In this document: in pieces, positions 62,963 to 64,000 of the stretch
Position numbering within the stretch: the first letter of the stretch is position 1
Layout: every line of letters begins with the position of its first letter
Assembly: GCA_013420905.1 (NCBI GenBank)
Contig: JAAXNY010000009.1
Coordinates: forward strand, 496,001-560,000
Direction of reading: 5' to 3'
DNA: 64,000 nt
DNA from: Collybia mongolica
Lineage: Eukaryota > Basidiomycota > Agaricomycetes > Agaricales > Clitocybaceae
Made by a program: the position numbers and the translations under genes
Notes under the pieces: model-generated
The model's database searches: none
What the model was told of the DNA's origin: nothing
What the model saw: the letters and a program-made list of their open reading frames with translations, nothing else

Positions 62963-64000
62963 ATGGTCCACATTGCCCTCTCCTCCACAAAAGGTATCGT
63001 CTTATCCACTTCTCTCCCCCTTCTCTCTCAAATTCCATCATCACAGGCAACCAGGGTCTCCGCTACTTTCCATACAGCGGCTATCTGGGTCTCACCCCGG
63101 TCAAGGTCGAAGGAGGTGTGCACCATGCCTTTCTTTTTTTCTTCTCATGTCCCCCGTTGACCCTGTCTAGTCGTACGCACCAGGCTCGATGATGACCCCA
63201 AGTCCCTCCAGGCAAAGTCTGTCTCCATATCTGTTCGCTGTTACGAGTCGCGTCTCGGACGTGTCAGTGTTCTGCACTCCAACGTTCTCGTCGACTACAC
63301 CCAGGTTCTATGGGCCAAGCCCGATACCGAAGACTATGCGCCAATAGGCGAGATGGAATTCCCCTTCCGGATTGTCATACCCCCGCGAGTGGCAGGCTTT
63401 AGTACTGCTATCTTCGTCGACTACCGCTGCATGTGGAGGGTGGAGGCGGGTGCGTCAACAATCTTTTTCTCTCTTTGATTTTCCTCTTAATTGTCGACTA
63501 GTCCTCACACATGCCCCGATACCACACGTCGGCGCGCGGCAAATAAAGCACTTTGAGCTCCCACTAGTTCGCTATGACGTCCCTCCTCACCAACCTACAC
63601 CCCCACTTTCCCACCCGGTATTTTTGCATCAAACGACAAAACAACGCGCCCCAAGGCTGCGATATAGTGTTACTCCACCCACGTCACCCATCGGTCCTTT
63701 GGACATTGTATCGATACCTGTAGCTATCCTCCCTATGGATGAGGGTGTCACTGTCCGGAGTGCCACTGTCATCATTGAGCGCCGTATAGTGCTCTCTGAG
63801 ACAGCCGGGCAGGTGTCTTCCCCGGAAACTCCAGCGACACCAGCTCAGCCAATACCTGCCTCCAATGCTGAATCACGACGGAGCTCACCATCCTCTTCTC
63901 CGTCTTCTTTCTCTTATTCGCCAACTGCATCATATCAAGAATCCATTAAATTCAACGCTGTATCCTCAATAGTCTCCGACACATCTTCTGACCCTACCAT
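62963..64000 (+). CDS. Arrestin-like protein, 5' part (runs off window)
   Basis: The likely start is MVHIALSSTKG at 62963, spliced to NQGLRYFPYSGYLGLTPVKVEG and then VVRTRLDDDPKSLQAKSVSI. This is an arrestin N-domain-type beta-sandwich: SVRCYESRLGRV, NVLVDYTQVLWAKP, GEMEFPFRIVIPPRVAGFST, YRCMWRVEA and, after the next intron, APIPHVGARQIKHFELPLVRYDV. Ser/Pro-rich sequence (SPSSSPSSFSYSP) follows before the window end. Alpha-arrestin-related proteins in fungi act as adaptors between ubiquitin ligases and membrane transporters; whether this one does is unknown. The start codon is the first ATG in the spliced frame, so it is moderately secure. Confidence 0.78.

Overview
The window reads as nuclear DNA of a basidiomycete fungus, most likely a mushroom-forming Agaricomycete. 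Genes are dense, on both strands, and split by many very short introns (mostly 45-70 bp) with GT-AG ends. One gene is the spermidine synthase-saccharopine dehydrogenase chimera known from basidiomycetes. Other families point the same way: a GDS1-type winged-helix protein, GH5 exo-glucanase, Kex2-processed expansin-like proteins and an FMP25-like RCC1 protein. No CRISPR array, insertion sequence, operon or complete transposon was seen. All gene models below were assembled by eye from splice sites and reading frame.

Layout. 1-12.4 kb: the 3' end of an unrecognised gene, a GH5 glucanase, ALG3 mannosyltransferase, a 2OG-Fe(II) dioxygenase, DEAD-box helicase RRP3 (minus) and, head to head with it, TRAPPC10/TRS130. 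12.5-18.8 kb: an intron-containing tRNA-Ser(GCU), then two linker histone H1 genes pointing away from each other with a degenerate acyl-CoA-synthetase-like gene between them. 20.2-31.1 kb: a 1000-residue nuclear regulator (GDS1 winged helix plus a KilA-N/APSES-like region), a PUF protein with two RRMs, and a small protein with a myristoylation-type N-terminus. 31.5-35.1 kb: an FMP25-like mitochondrial protein and an unrecognised serine-rich protein. 35.8-39.8 kb: three tandem expansin-like genes, all on the minus strand. 40.3-45.3 kb: an unrecognised gene and the Spe-Sdh chimera. 45.7-57.5 kb: CAF-1 large subunit and RFC subunit (head to head), ribosome-associated Hsp70 SSB and mitochondrial ribosomal protein uS2m (head to head), TRP2 and SHQ1 (head to head). 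57.5-60.5 kb has no recognisable gene. 60.5-64 kb: an SLC35F6-type transporter (minus) and the start of an arrestin-like gene that runs off the window.

How they fit together. Most genes are housekeeping: N-glycosylation, ribosome biogenesis, Golgi traffic, translation, replication-coupled chromatin assembly, and tryptophan, lysine and spermidine synthesis. A chromatin/S-phase theme recurs. Both H1 promoters and the CAF-1/RFC shared promoter carry MCB-like ACGCGN motifs, and the latter also has a 9-bp inverted repeat. The less ordinary parts are the expansin-like array, the H1-flanked pseudo-ligase, the GDS1/KilA-N-like protein and two orphan genes.
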